Below the pieces are notes generated by a model. It made no database searches. It was not told the DNA's origin and saw only the letters and a program-made list of their open reading frames with translations. Source: Methylotenera_A sp040387035 (GTDB lineage: Bacteria; Pseudomonadota; Gammaproteobacteria; Burkholderiales; Methylophilaceae). Taken from it: a DNA stretch of 26,504 nucleotides. The stretch lies in assembly GCA_040387035.1 (NCBI GenBank), contig JAZKEN010000104.1, positions 1-26,504 on the forward strand, given 5' to 3'. Shown piece after piece: positions 8,302 through 17,041 of this stretch. Position 1 is the stretch's first letter. The number at the start of each line of letters is the position of its first letter. Both the position numbers and the translations under genes were made by a program.

Positions 8302-9894
8302 ATGCAAAATCCTGTCCATATCGTCTGGTTTAAACGTGATCTGCGCATACATGATCACGCACCACTGCAATCCGCCTGCCTGGCAGGCCACGTTTTGCCA
8401 CTTTATTGCTGGGAACCCAGCCAATGGGCGGGTGACGATTATGTGGCACAGCATCAAGCGTTTATTAATGAATGTCTGGCTGAGCTTAAAAAAGACTTGG
8501 CGGGGATAGGTTTGCATTTATTGGTTTCAGCTCTCGGTATTGTTGAAACATTGCAAAGCATTAAAAACCAGGTGCCGATTGCCGGCTTGCACAGCCATGA
8601 AGAAACGGGCAATGGCGCGAGTTTTTTGGTGGATAAAGCGGTCGCTGCCTGGTGCAAAACACAGCAAATTAACTGGCAAGAATCGCCACAAAATGGGGTA
8701 GTTCGCCGTTTAAGCAACCGCAACCACTGGAACAATCATTGGGAATCGCGCATGCGCGCGACCCTTATTGAAGCACCTCAAGCGGCTGTAGCCACGCCAT
8801 ATGTCCTGTTGCCAGCAGGACATATTCCATTTGCCAAAGGGTTCGACAAAGCCAAACGGCAACCTGGCGGACGTAGCCATGGCTTGGCTTTGTTTAACAG
8901 TTTTTTAGAGGGGCGCGCTGCCCAGTTTAGAGGCGGTATTTCAAGCCCGCTCACAGCAGTCACCGCCGGTTCACGGCTTTCGCCGTATTTGGCCTACGGC
9001 TGCCTTTCCATGCGCGAAGTGGTGCAGGCCACACGAGAGCGCAGAGAATGGGCCAACCAGATGCCGCATCTATTCCCGAAGCGTTTGAATGGCGGGCTGC
9101 TTGGCTTTGAAAGCCGTTTGCACTGGCATTGCCATTTTATGCAGAAACTGGAATCAGAGCCGGAAATGGAATTTGCCAATCTGCATCATGCACATGACGG
9201 TATGCGCGATGAAGCGCTTGCGCATAGTGAATCGCAGCAGCGGCTTGCCGCCTGGTGCAAAGGTGAAACAGGATGGCCGCTAATTGATGCCTGCATGGCG
9301 ATGTTGCGCGAAACGGGCTGGATCAATTTCCGCATGCGCGCCATGTTAATGAGCACCGCCAGCTATCTGTACTGGCTGCACTGGCGTGAATCTGGCTTGC
9401 ATCTGGCGCGCGAATTTTTAGATTATGAGCCTGGCATCCATTGGGCGCAAACCCAAATGCAAAGCGGCACAACCGGCATCAACACCTTGCGAATTTACAG
9501 TCCCATCAAGCAAGCACAGAACCAGGACCCCACCGGCGCATTTGTGCGGCACTGGTTGCCCGCGCTAAAAAATGTACCTGATTCCTGGATTTTTGAGCCT
9601 TACCTTATGCCCAGAACACTGCAAAAACAATATGGCTGCGAGCTGGAAAAGGATTACCCCGCACCGCTGCTGGATATTGCGACAGGCATGCGCGAAGCCA
9701 GGGCAAAAATTGCACAGGCACGACAGCAAGCAGGCGCATTGAATGAAACGCAAGCCATTATTAAAAAGCATGCATCACGCAAAGGCATGCTGGGCAGTGA
9801 GCGTGACGCAAACGGCCAAGAATTAGTCGCAAAAAAACGCCAAAAAAAGAGTACACTAATAAAACTAAAAAACTTACAACAAGAACTTTTTTAA
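8302..9894 (+). CDS. photolyase/cryptochrome family protein with atypical FAD loop
   Basis: A 530-residue protein with the normal family order: an N-terminal alpha/beta antenna domain (IVWFKRDLRIHDHAPL at about 7-22) and a C-terminal FAD domain (LSPYLAYGCLSMRE, GWPLIDACMAMLRETGW, INFRMRAMLMS). The usual DGDxAxN flavin loop is replaced by DYEPGIHWAQ (374-383). From memory, a bacterial photolyase/cryptochrome branch shares this loop with a following GTTGINTxRIY-like stretch. The residue facing flavin N5 is therefore not the standard Asn, so CPD repair cannot be assumed. The last ~60 residues are lysine/arginine-rich, fitting DNA contact. The stop overlaps the next start (TAATG), which couples it to a second photolyase-like gene. 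Confidence 0.85.
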   Translation: MQNPVHIVWFKRDLRIHDHAPLQSACLAGHVLPLYCWEPSQWAGDDYVAQHQAFINECLAELKKDLAGIGLHLLVSALGIVETLQSIKNQVPIAGLHSHEETGNGASFLVDKAVAAWCKTQQINWQESPQNGVVRRLSNRNHWNNHWESRMRATLIEAPQAAVATPYVLLPAGHIPFAKGFDKAKRQPGGRSHGLALFNSFLEGRAAQFRGGISSPLTAVTAGSRLSPYLAYGCLSMREVVQATRERREWANQMPHLFPKRLNGGLLGFESRLHWHCHFMQKLESEPEMEFANLHHAHDGMRDEALAHSESQQRLAAWCKGETGWPLIDACMAMLRETGWINFRMRAMLMSTASYLYWLHWRESGLHLAREFLDYEPGIHWAQTQMQSGTTGINTLRIYSPIKQAQNQDPTGAFVRHWLPALKNVPDSWIFEPYLMPRTLQKQYGCELEKDYPAPLLDIATGMREARAKIAQARQQAGALNETQAIIKKHASRKGMLGSERDANGQELVAKKRQKKSTLIKLKNLQQELF

Positions 9895-11129
9895 TGGCGC
9901 AGGCAATTAAACTTACTATTCCATGTGATCGTGCTGAACGTCTGCAATATATTCGGCGTATGTTTCCACTCGCCACTGGTCCGTTTTTAGGTGATGACTG
10001 GCGCGGCGGGCGTTACGAAGCGCTAAAGCGTTTAAACAGCATTGACCCCATCGCTTACAACCGCAATCGTAACTTTATTAACGGCGCGGTCACCAAACTT
10101 TCCCCCTTTCTGCGATACGGCTGCATCACATTAAAAGAAGCAGCAGACAGCGCAACCGAACGCTTTGGCGAACATGCGGAAAAATTCGTATTTGAGCTGG
10201 CTTGGCGCGATTATTGGCGCCGCGTTTGGTACAACATGGGCGACGGTATCTTTAGCGATATTGAAGACCCGAAAGTCGCTTTGGGCGATAAGCTTATGCC
10301 TGATTTTATCCGGCAAGGCATAACCGGCTTGCCGTGCATGGATGGCTTTATTCGCGACTTAACGCAGTATGGCTACGTGCATAACCATGCGCGCATGTGG
10401 TTTGCCGCATATGTAGTGCATTGGCTAAAAGTGGATTGGCGCGAAGCGGCCGACTGGTTTGAAAACAACCTGCTGGACGGCGACAAAGCCTCTAACCATC
10501 TATCTTGGCAGTGGGTTGCATCACTATTTAGCTCCAAGCCGTACTTTTTTAATAAAGAAAACTTAGCGCGCTACACCGGCGAAAAATACTGCGCCAACTG
10601 CAAAGTAAGCTGCCCTTTTGATGCCAGCTATGAAGAACTGAACGAGCAGTTATTTGCAAACCAGCCCCCTGCTCCCGCCAAAAAGCACAAAATCAGCATC
10701 CCGTTAAAATCGGCCATCTCCACGCATCAAGCCGTTGCGATTCTTGTGCACGATGAAATGCTTTCTGCCGCGCACCCGCTGATGCGTAAACCCATGCCAA
10801 AAATATTTGTATTCGACGATATGCTGCATGGCAGATGGCCGCTTAAACGCATACAGTTTTTGGCCGATTGCTTAAGTGAACTGCAAGATGTTGAGGTATG
10901 GATGGGTGATACTCCTACGGTGCTAAAAGAGCGCGGTGTGGGCCAGGTGATTACGCAACAAACGCCCAACACACAAATAAAAGCATTGCTTGAGCCTTTT
11001 AATACCACCTGGCAGCCCGAAGTGAAATTTACAGATGTTGAGGTTAGCGAAAAGCGCCTGAAACGTTTTTCTCGCTATTGGGAAAAAGTCGGCCCGGAAG
11101 TATTGGGCGAACACTATCATCAGCCATAA
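9894..11129 (+). CDS. photolyase-like protein with FAD domain first and Rossmann-like domain last
   Basis: A 411-residue protein that starts directly in the photolyase FAD domain (about 25-220): LSPFLRYGCITLKE (69-82), ELAWRDYWRRVWYNM (101-115), TGLPCMDGFIRDL (144-156), VHNHARM (162-168) and a standard flavin loop, DGDKASN (195-201), then SWQW. There is no N-terminal antenna domain. After a linker with cysteines at 233, 236 and 240 and a proline/alanine stretch, residues ~278-395 alternate strands and helices in the order expected for the photolyase antenna domain (VAILVHDEMLSAA, KIFVFDD, VEVWMGD, GQVITQQ). I read this as a domain order swapped relative to the upstream gene. The family is normally labelled only as FAD-binding domain protein. 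Repair activity is plausible but unproven. Confidence 0.8.
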   Translation: MAQAIKLTIPCDRAERLQYIRRMFPLATGPFLGDDWRGGRYEALKRLNSIDPIAYNRNRNFINGAVTKLSPFLRYGCITLKEAADSATERFGEHAEKFVFELAWRDYWRRVWYNMGDGIFSDIEDPKVALGDKLMPDFIRQGITGLPCMDGFIRDLTQYGYVHNHARMWFAAYVVHWLKVDWREAADWFENNLLDGDKASNHLSWQWVASLFSSKPYFFNKENLARYTGEKYCANCKVSCPFDASYEELNEQLFANQPPAPAKKHKISIPLKSAISTHQAVAILVHDEMLSAAHPLMRKPMPKIFVFDDMLHGRWPLKRIQFLADCLSELQDVEVWMGDTPTVLKERGVGQVITQQTPNTQIKALLEPFNTTWQPEVKFTDVEVSEKRLKRFSRYWEKVGPEVLGEHYHQP

Positions 11130-11147
11130 CTAAACAAGGGGAATCAT

Positions 11148-11714
11148 GTGGGTTTATTACTGCTTATTATTTTAGCTGTGATTGTTTTTTATTTTGTACT
11201 CACCTACAACAGCCTGGTTTCCATCAAAAACAATGTGGCAAAAGCCTGGGCTAATATCGATGTGTTACTTAAACAACGCCATGATGAATTGCCAAAACTC
11301 ATCGATACCTGCAAAAGTTATATGGCACACGAAGCGGCCACGCTGGAAAAAGTGATTAGCGCCCGCATGGGCGTTGATGCCGCGCGCCAAACCCATAATG
11401 TAGCGGCCTTAAGCCAATCGGAATCGGCATTGACAGCAAGTTTGGGCGGCTTGTATGCCGTTGCGGAAAATTACCCTGACCTGAAAGCCAACCAGACCTT
11501 TATTAATCTGCAGCAGCGAATCACTGGCCTGGAAAATCAGATTGCCGACAGGCGCGAGTTTTATAATGACTCTGTAAACACCAACAATGTACGTATTGAA
11601 CAGTTTCCTGATTTGATCGTCGCCAGGCTACTTGGCTTTGAACACGCCGAAATGTTGCAATTTAGCGCAGCCGAGCGACAAGATATTGATGTCAGCGCAC
11701 GTTTTAACGCGTAA
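11148..11714 (+). CDS. lemA: LemA family protein
   Basis: A 188-residue protein with one N-terminal membrane helix (about 2-20) and a helical-bundle domain carrying the family motif NSLVSIKNNVAKAWANIDVLL followed by RHDELPKLIDTCK. The start is GTG at 11148. AAGGGG lies six to seven bases upstream, and the ATG two bases earlier (11146) runs into a stop after nine codons. LemA proteins are membrane-anchored with the bundle on one face; their function is not settled. The next gene encodes a GIDE-like membrane protein, a recurrent bacterial partner of LemA. Confidence 0.9.
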   Translation: MGLLLLIILAVIVFYFVLTYNSLVSIKNNVAKAWANIDVLLKQRHDELPKLIDTCKSYMAHEAATLEKVISARMGVDAARQTHNVAALSQSESALTASLGGLYAVAENYPDLKANQTFINLQQRITGLENQIADRREFYNDSVNTNNVRIEQFPDLIVARLLGFEHAEMLQFSAAERQDIDVSARFNA

Positions 11715-11737
11715 ATATTGCTGATGTGCATTGATTA

Positions 11738-12658
11738 ATGTTTGCGCGCCTAAAAGGCCACAGCGTCAACTTAGTCGCGATTGGCGCTTTGATGATCGCG
11801 CTTGTAGCTGTTTATGTCTTGCGCAATCACAGCAATATTCAGCAGATTTGGCGCGGAATTTTATTCGCTTGCATTGTCATTAGTTTTTTCGCAGGCTTAT
11901 TCAACTACTGGCGCCTACTAAAAATCTCGGAAGCGCCGATTTCCAGTATTGCCGCCGCAGCGCAGGGTTATATTGAGTTGCAAGGCATTGCTTCCACTGA
12001 AAAACCCATTAAAACCCCATATCACGGCATACCCTGCGTGTGGTATCGCGCTTGGGTTTATGCCAATATAGAGGCCAATGGCAAGTCAACCGGCATCTAT
12101 GAAACCAGGCTATTAGATTACTCTGAAAGCCAAACGGTATTCACACTGAGCGATAGTACTGGCCAGTGTAGTGTTGACCCTAAAGGCGCTGAAATCATGC
12201 ATTTTAAAGCCAGTACATGGCGCAAGAACAATCACCGTTATGCCGAACAGTACTTACCCGCTGGCAAACCACTGTATGTGCTTGGCCAATTGGATACCAG
12301 GCATGACGCTCTGGACGAGGCCACCGCAAGAAAAAATATCAGCCAAAAACTGGCGCAGCTTAAAGCCAGGCCACAACATTTACTCAATCGCTACGACCAT
12401 AACCTGGATGGTAAAATCAGCCTGGAAGAATGGGAACTGGCGCGTCATGATGCCATCAAGGAAGTGCATGGAGAACATGCCATGCGCAAGAATCTGGGCG
12501 ATTTTACTTTAGCCAAGCCAAACGATAAGCACCTGTTTTTAATCTCGGCACAATCACCACAAACGCTAAGAGACAATTATAAATACTGGGTGGCCAGCCA
12601 CTTATGCATTTTAGGCTTGCTCACATTTTTACTGATTAAGTTCTCTAAGCTCTATTAA
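11738..12658 (+). CDS. GIDE-domain membrane protein with an EF-hand
   Basis: A 306-residue protein with membrane helices at about 10-28, 38-55 and 285-303. The region between resembles the GIDE domain of mitochondrial MUL1-type E3 ligases (GYIELQGIASTEKPIKTPYHGIPCVWYR, about 78-104), but no RING domain is present, as usual for bacterial members. Residues 220-231 form a canonical EF-hand loop: Asp220, Asn222, Asp224, Gly225, Lys226 (backbone position 7), Ile227, Ser228 and Glu231, followed by EWELA. This should bind Ca2+ and sits inside the soluble domain. The gene follows lemA after 23 bases and is probably cotranscribed. Its function is unknown; a Ca2+-responsive envelope complex with LemA is inference. 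Confidence 0.75.
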   Translation: MFARLKGHSVNLVAIGALMIALVAVYVLRNHSNIQQIWRGILFACIVISFFAGLFNYWRLLKISEAPISSIAAAAQGYIELQGIASTEKPIKTPYHGIPCVWYRAWVYANIEANGKSTGIYETRLLDYSESQTVFTLSDSTGQCSVDPKGAEIMHFKASTWRKNNHRYAEQYLPAGKPLYVLGQLDTRHDALDEATARKNISQKLAQLKARPQHLLNRYDHNLDGKISLEEWELARHDAIKEVHGEHAMRKNLGDFTLAKPNDKHLFLISAQSPQTLRDNYKYWVASHLCILGLLTFLLIKFSKLY

Positions 12659-12744
12659 TTCCACAATTTGCAGCTAATCGCTTAAAAATGAGCCATTTAG
12701 GCCACACTTAATTCGAGCCTGAGTTTTTAGTGGTAGTAAGGCTA

Positions 12745-12753
12745 TGTTAAAAT
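12745..12753 (+). promoter_or_regulatory. probable extended -10 promoter of valS
   Basis: TG, one base, then TAAAAT (12748-12753) is an extended -10 located 40 bases before the valS ATG. No good -35 hexamer is seen, which is acceptable for extended -10 promoters. Confidence 0.45.
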
Positions 12754-12792
12754 GCGCTTTATTTCCAAGCACCTGCCTTAATTTACGCCCAT

Positions 12793-15693
12793 ATGCAAAA
12801 TACAGCCCATAAAGAACTCGCTAAATCCTTCGACCCAAAGGCCATTGAAAGCCAATGGTATGCTTTTTGGGAGAGCAAAGGTTATTACGCTGCGGGCTTA
12901 AATCCAGACGTTAACGACAATTTCTGTATCTTATTGCCGCCGCCAAACGTTACCGGCACACTGCATATGGGGCACGGTTTCAACCAAACTCTGATGGATG
13001 CACTGACGCGCTATCACCGCATGCGCGGCGCGAATACGCTTTGGCAACCTGGTACCGACCATGCCGGTATCGCCACGCAAATCGTGGTGGAACGCCAATT
13101 GGACGCACAAGGCATCAACCGCCACGACCTAGGACGCGAAAAATTCCTGGAAAAAGTGTGGGAATGGAAAGAATATTCCGGCGGCACTATCACCCAGCAA
13201 ATGCGCCGTTTAGGCACCTCGCCCGACTGGTCGCGCGAGCGTTTTACCATGGACCCTGCACTGAACAAAACAGTGACGGAGTCGTTTGTGCGTTTGTATA
13301 ACGAAGGCCTGATCTATCGCGGCAAGCGCCTGGTGAACTGGGATGTAAAACTGGGCACAGCGGTTTCGGATTTAGAAGTGGTGCAGGAAGAAGAAGACGG
13401 CTTTATGTGGCATATCAACTATCCCATTGTAGGTGCAGTTGGGCCGGACGGTTCTGGTCACTTAACGGTGGCTACCACACGCCCTGAAACCATGCTGGGC
13501 GACGTTGCCGTGATGGTACATCCTGAAGATGCGCGTTATGCGCACTTGATTGGTCAAAACGTAAAACTACCTTTATGTAATCGCGAAATTCCGATTATAG
13601 CCGATGATTATGTGGATAAAGAGTTTGGTACAGGTGTGGTTAAAGTAACGCCTGCGCATGATTTTAACGACAACATGGTTGGTCAGCGCCAAGGCCTGGA
13701 CAAAGTTGTGATTCTGGATCTTAAAGGCTTTGTACCTGCTAGTGCAGAGGTATGGGCCGCAGATGGCTCGGCCAAAAACTCAATCGACTTACCTCAGAAC
13801 CTGGTTGGTTTGGAGCGCTTTGCTGCGCGCAAGCAAGTCGTTGCCGATTTGGAAGCTGGCGGCTATTTAGTTAAAGCCGACAAACATAAACTCAAAGTAC
13901 CGCGCGGTGACCGTACTAACGTAGTGATTGAGCCCATGCTGACCGACCAATGGTTTGTAGCCATGACCAAACCAACCACGGACGGCAAAAGCATTACCGA
14001 AAAAGCCCTGGATGTTGTGGCCAATGGTGAAATCAAGTTTTACCCGGATAACTGGGTGAATACCTATAACCAGTGGCTGAACAATATCCAGGATTGGTGT
14101 ATCTCTCGCCAGCTTTGGTGGGGTCACCAGATCCCTGCCTGGTATACAGATGATGGCAAAGTGTATGTAGCGCATGATGAAGCCGAAGCTAAAGAGATTG
14201 CCGCCCAAGATGGCTATACAGGTCATTTAAAACGCGATAATGACGTACTGGATACCTGGTATTCATCCGCGCTATGGCCATTTTCTACATTAGACTGGAC
14301 AGGCGATGCTGCGATTGATGCTCAGAACCAGGCGCTTAAGCAATTCCTGCCGTCCAGCGTATTGGTGACCGGTTTCGATATTATCTTCTTTTGGGTAGCG
14401 CGCATGGTGATGATGACTAAACACATCACCGGCCAGATTCCGTTTAAGCATGTGTATGTACATGGCTTGATTCGCGATGCCGAAGGCCAGAAGATGAGTA
14501 AATCCAAAGGCAATGTGCTGGACCCAATTGATTTGATTGATGGCATTGCGCTGGACGATCTGATTAAAAAACGCACCACCGGCTTGATGAACCCGAAACA
14601 AGCCGAGCAGATCGAGAAACGTACCCGTAAAGAATTCCCTGAAGGCATTGCCGCTTATGGGACCGATGCATTGCGCTTTACTTTCGCAGCCCTTGCCAGC
14701 CCAGGCCGTGATATCAAGTTTGATCTCCAACGCTGTGATGGCTACCGTAATTTTTGCAATAAATTATGGAACGCTACCCGCTTTGTGCTGATGAACGTGC
14801 AAAATGAAGATGGTAGCTTAAAAGATTGCGGCCTTGAAGATTGCGCGACTAAGCCAGAAGGGCATTTATTTTTCTCACCTGCAGACCGCTGGATTGTGAG
14901 TCAATTACAGCGCACAGAGGCTGAAGTAGAACGCGCATTTACCGACTATCGATTCGATTTGGCCGCTAAAGCCATGTATGAATTTGTGTGGGATGAATAT
15001 TGTGATTGGTATTTAGAATTAGCAAAAGTACAAATTCAGACTGGCAATGAATCAACGCAACGCGGCACACGCAGAACCTTGATTCGCGTGCTGGAAACGA
15101 TTCTGCGCTTGGTACATCCGATTATGCCGTTTATTACGGAAGAAATTTGGGCAACCATAGGCCCGATCAGTGGCCGAACCGGGCCCAGCATTATGTTGGA
15201 AGCTTACCCAAAATCGCAGCCGAATAAGCTGGATGAAGGATCAGAGGCGTGGGTAACACAGCTAAAACAAGCAGTTGATGCCTGCCGCAGCTTGCGTGGC
15301 GAAATGGGTATTTCGCCCGCTGCACGCGTGCCGCTGATAGCATCCGGCAATGCAGAACAATTATCGGCTTATGCGCCTTATTTAAAAGCGTTAGCCAAAT
15401 TGGAAGAGGTATCGATTGTGGCAGAACTGCCGGAAGCCGATGCCCCTGTGATGTTGGTAAACGATTTTAAATTGATGCTTAAAGTAGAAATCAACGTGGC
15501 TGCTGAGAGAGAGCGTTTAAGCAAAGAAATTGCACGTTTACAGGCTGAAATCGGCAAAGCCAATGGTAAGCTCAATAACGAAAGTTTTGTCGCGCGCGCG
15601 CCCGCTTCGGTTGTCGAGCAAGAAAAAGCACGCGTAGCGGAATTCGGTGCGAGTGCGGCAAAACTGCAAACGCAACTGGCCAAACTGGGCTAA
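12793..15693 (+). CDS. valS: valyl-tRNA synthetase
   Basis: A 966-residue class I aminoacyl-tRNA synthetase that charges tRNA-Val. PPPNVTGTLHMGH (50-61) contains the HIGH-type motif (HMGH). KMSKS is at 567-571. The editing domain lies between them (ATTRPETMLGD and the following GTGVVKVTPAHD stretch), and DWCISRQLWWGHQIP is the typical class I connector. The C-terminal ~65 residues form the arm coiled coil (AAERERLSKEIARLQAEI onward). Length and domain order are normal. It is followed after 21 bases by a small ferredoxin-like gene on the same strand. Confidence 0.97.
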   Translation: MQNTAHKELAKSFDPKAIESQWYAFWESKGYYAAGLNPDVNDNFCILLPPPNVTGTLHMGHGFNQTLMDALTRYHRMRGANTLWQPGTDHAGIATQIVVERQLDAQGINRHDLGREKFLEKVWEWKEYSGGTITQQMRRLGTSPDWSRERFTMDPALNKTVTESFVRLYNEGLIYRGKRLVNWDVKLGTAVSDLEVVQEEEDGFMWHINYPIVGAVGPDGSGHLTVATTRPETMLGDVAVMVHPEDARYAHLIGQNVKLPLCNREIPIIADDYVDKEFGTGVVKVTPAHDFNDNMVGQRQGLDKVVILDLKGFVPASAEVWAADGSAKNSIDLPQNLVGLERFAARKQVVADLEAGGYLVKADKHKLKVPRGDRTNVVIEPMLTDQWFVAMTKPTTDGKSITEKALDVVANGEIKFYPDNWVNTYNQWLNNIQDWCISRQLWWGHQIPAWYTDDGKVYVAHDEAEAKEIAAQDGYTGHLKRDNDVLDTWYSSALWPFSTLDWTGDAAIDAQNQALKQFLPSSVLVTGFDIIFFWVARMVMMTKHITGQIPFKHVYVHGLIRDAEGQKMSKSKGNVLDPIDLIDGIALDDLIKKRTTGLMNPKQAEQIEKRTRKEFPEGIAAYGTDALRFTFAALASPGRDIKFDLQRCDGYRNFCNKLWNATRFVLMNVQNEDGSLKDCGLEDCATKPEGHLFFSPADRWIVSQLQRTEAEVERAFTDYRFDLAAKAMYEFVWDEYCDWYLELAKVQIQTGNESTQRGTRRTLIRVLETILRLVHPIMPFITEEIWATIGPISGRTGPSIMLEAYPKSQPNKLDEGSEAWVTQLKQAVDACRSLRGEMGISPAARVPLIASGNAEQLSAYAPYLKALAKLEEVSIVAELPEADAPVMLVNDFKLMLKVEINVAAERERLSKEIARLQAEIGKANGKLNNESFVARAPASVVEQEKARVAEFGASAAKLQTQLAKLG

Positions 15694-15720
15694 AAAATCG
15701 CTTAAAGTGGCTAAATGTTA

Positions 15721-15933
15721 ATGTCCACACAGAATGCAGACACTGTAAATGAAGACCCTGCGAATGAAATCATGTGTTCATGCAGCGGCACGACACGTGG
15801 CAAGATTTATGACTTGTACAAGCAGGGTCTAGATATTGAAAGCATTTCGCAGCGCACTGGCGCAAAGACGGGATGTGGCGGCTGCGAGTGGGATATTGAG
15901 GAGTTTGTTAAAGCGCTACAGCAATTGGGATAA
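15721..15933 (+). CDS. small BFD-type [2Fe-2S]-binding protein
   Basis: A 70-residue protein (an in-frame ATG two codons earlier, at 15715, is an alternative; no Shine-Dalgarno decides). It carries the BFD-like cluster motif: CSC near the start (C19 and C21 in this numbering) and GCGGC later (C52 and C55), separated by a short helical segment (RGKIYDLYKQGL). Such domains occur in bacterioferritin-associated ferredoxin and as modules in nitrite reductases and oxidoreductases. As a free-standing protein it likely passes electrons or serves iron handling. It converges on the DsrE-TusA-rhodanese operon with a gap of 13 bases, so a link to sulfur chemistry is conceivable but is only positional. 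Confidence 0.75.
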   Translation: MSTQNADTVNEDPANEIMCSCSGTTRGKIYDLYKQGLDIESISQRTGAKTGCGGCEWDIEEFVKALQQLG

Positions 15934-15946
15934 GTAAATCGCAGAA

Positions 15947-16414
15947 TTAAATAAACAGGTTCACATCCGATTCACCGGCAAACTCAAAAAACGTTGCGGC
16001 GCCACCAAATTCGATTTCTTCAATAAAATCGGTCTTTTTAAAATCAAACAAATCCACGGTCATTTGGCAGGCGATCAGCTTAACGCCTGCTTCAATACAA
16101 GCGCTGCGTAACTCCTCAATGCTGGCCACACCTTTACTGGCGATTTTCTGTTTCATCATCATGGTGGCCATGCTTTCCATCCCCGGCAGCATCTGCGCAA
16201 AGTTAGGCATGGGAACGGGCATTGGCATAGCGGGATTGCCAAGTGGAGATACTTTTAAATCACTTAAATCTTTTTTAAGCAGGGTTAAGCCATAAAAAGT
16301 AAAAAAGATGCTGACTTCGTAATCCAATGCGGCTGCGGTAGAAGCCAGGATAAAAGGTGGGTAGGCCCAATCCAGTGAGCCTTTGGATGCGATTAAGGCA
16401 AGCTTTTTGGCCAT
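15947..16414 (-). CDS. DsrE/DsrF-like sulfur-carrier family protein (DrsE_2 type)
   Basis: A 155-residue protein with the alpha/beta DsrE-like fold: KKLALIASKGSLDWAYPPF at the N-terminus, a methionine/proline-rich central loop (about 61-88, including PMPVPMPNF and MATMMMKQK), and GVKLIACQMTVDLF with Cys116 at the expected position of the reactive cysteine; Cys106 is a second candidate. Members of this group accept or donate sulfane sulfur and occur with TusA and rhodanese, exactly the order here. It is the last gene of that unit, four bases after tusA. Its precise partner is not defined by sequence. Confidence 0.8.
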   Translation of the reverse strand: MAKKLALIASKGSLDWAYPPFILASTAAALDYEVSIFFTFYGLTLLKKDLSDLKVSPLGNPAMPMPVPMPNFAQMLPGMESMATMMMKQKIASKGVASIEELRSACIEAGVKLIACQMTVDLFDFKKTDFIEEIEFGGAATFFEFAGESDVNLFI

Positions 16415-16418
16415 TGGT

Positions 16419-16652
16419 CTAGTTGGCGCGTTTTTTTATGTAAAACGTAAACACGCCTTCTGCTTCTTCTTGTGCTAGCAGTTCGTGCCCAGTTTGTTTG
16501 CAAAAAGCCTGAAAATCTTTCACAGAGCCCGGGTCTGTTGCCGTGACTTTCAAGGTTTGCGACGCATCAATTTCGCTTAGGCCTTTTTTGCAACGCAAAA
16601 TCGGCAATGGGCAGTTCAGGTTGCGTGCATCTAATTCTTTATCAAAATCCAT
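16419..16652 (-). CDS. tusA: TusA/SirA-family sulfur carrier
   Basis: A 77-residue protein with the defining CPLP motif (Cys14) after LDARNLN, then the short alpha/beta fold (LKVTATDPGSVKDFQAFCKQTGHELL). In E. coli TusA passes persulfide sulfur to tRNA thiolation; in sulfur oxidisers it links rhodanese and DsrE-type proteins. The rhodanese gene upstream and DsrE-like gene downstream point to the second type of relay, though tRNA modification is not excluded. Confidence 0.9.
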   Translation of the reverse strand: MDFDKELDARNLNCPLPILRCKKGLSEIDASQTLKVTATDPGSVKDFQAFCKQTGHELLAQEEAEGVFTFYIKKRAN

Positions 16653-16693
16653 TTTTTTATTCCTATTCCAATTTGCCCGTCAATGCGTGGCGG

Positions 16694-17017
16694 CTATTTT
16701 TTTGCGCTGAACGGGTAACCGGCTTTTCCCCATGCCAGCACGCCACCTACCAGGTTAAATACGTTTTTTAAACCTTTGTTGGTGGCAAAATCAGCCGCAT
16801 GCGCAGAGCGCACGCCACTATGGCAATAAAAAACCACCTTATCGGCATTTACCAGTTTTTCATATTCTACTGGCAACATGGATAATTGAATATGGATTGC
16901 GTTAGCAATAATGCCCCGCGCCACTTCATCATCGTTGCGCACATCAACCAACACCACTTTGGGTTGTTGCAGTAATTGCTGTAAATCTGCTGCTTCTATA
17001 TCTGAATAATTTTTCAT
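16694..17017 (-). CDS. single-domain rhodanese (sulfurtransferase)
   Basis: A 107-residue rhodanese domain. VVLVDVRNDDE at 21-31 and the active-site loop beginning at Cys65 (CHSGVR) are typical of GlpE/PspE-like single-domain enzymes. There is no signal peptide, so it is cytoplasmic. It would load a persulfide on Cys65 and hand it to TusA encoded 41 bases downstream. It heads the three-gene unit. AGG lies about nine bases before the ATG. Confidence 0.88.
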   Translation of the reverse strand: MKNYSDIEAADLQQLLQQPKVVLVDVRNDDEVARGIIANAIHIQLSMLPVEYEKLVNADKVVFYCHSGVRSAHAADFATNKGLKNVFNLVGGVLAWGKAGYPFSAKK

Positions 17018-17041
17018 GAATACGACCTAAATATTTTTTGT

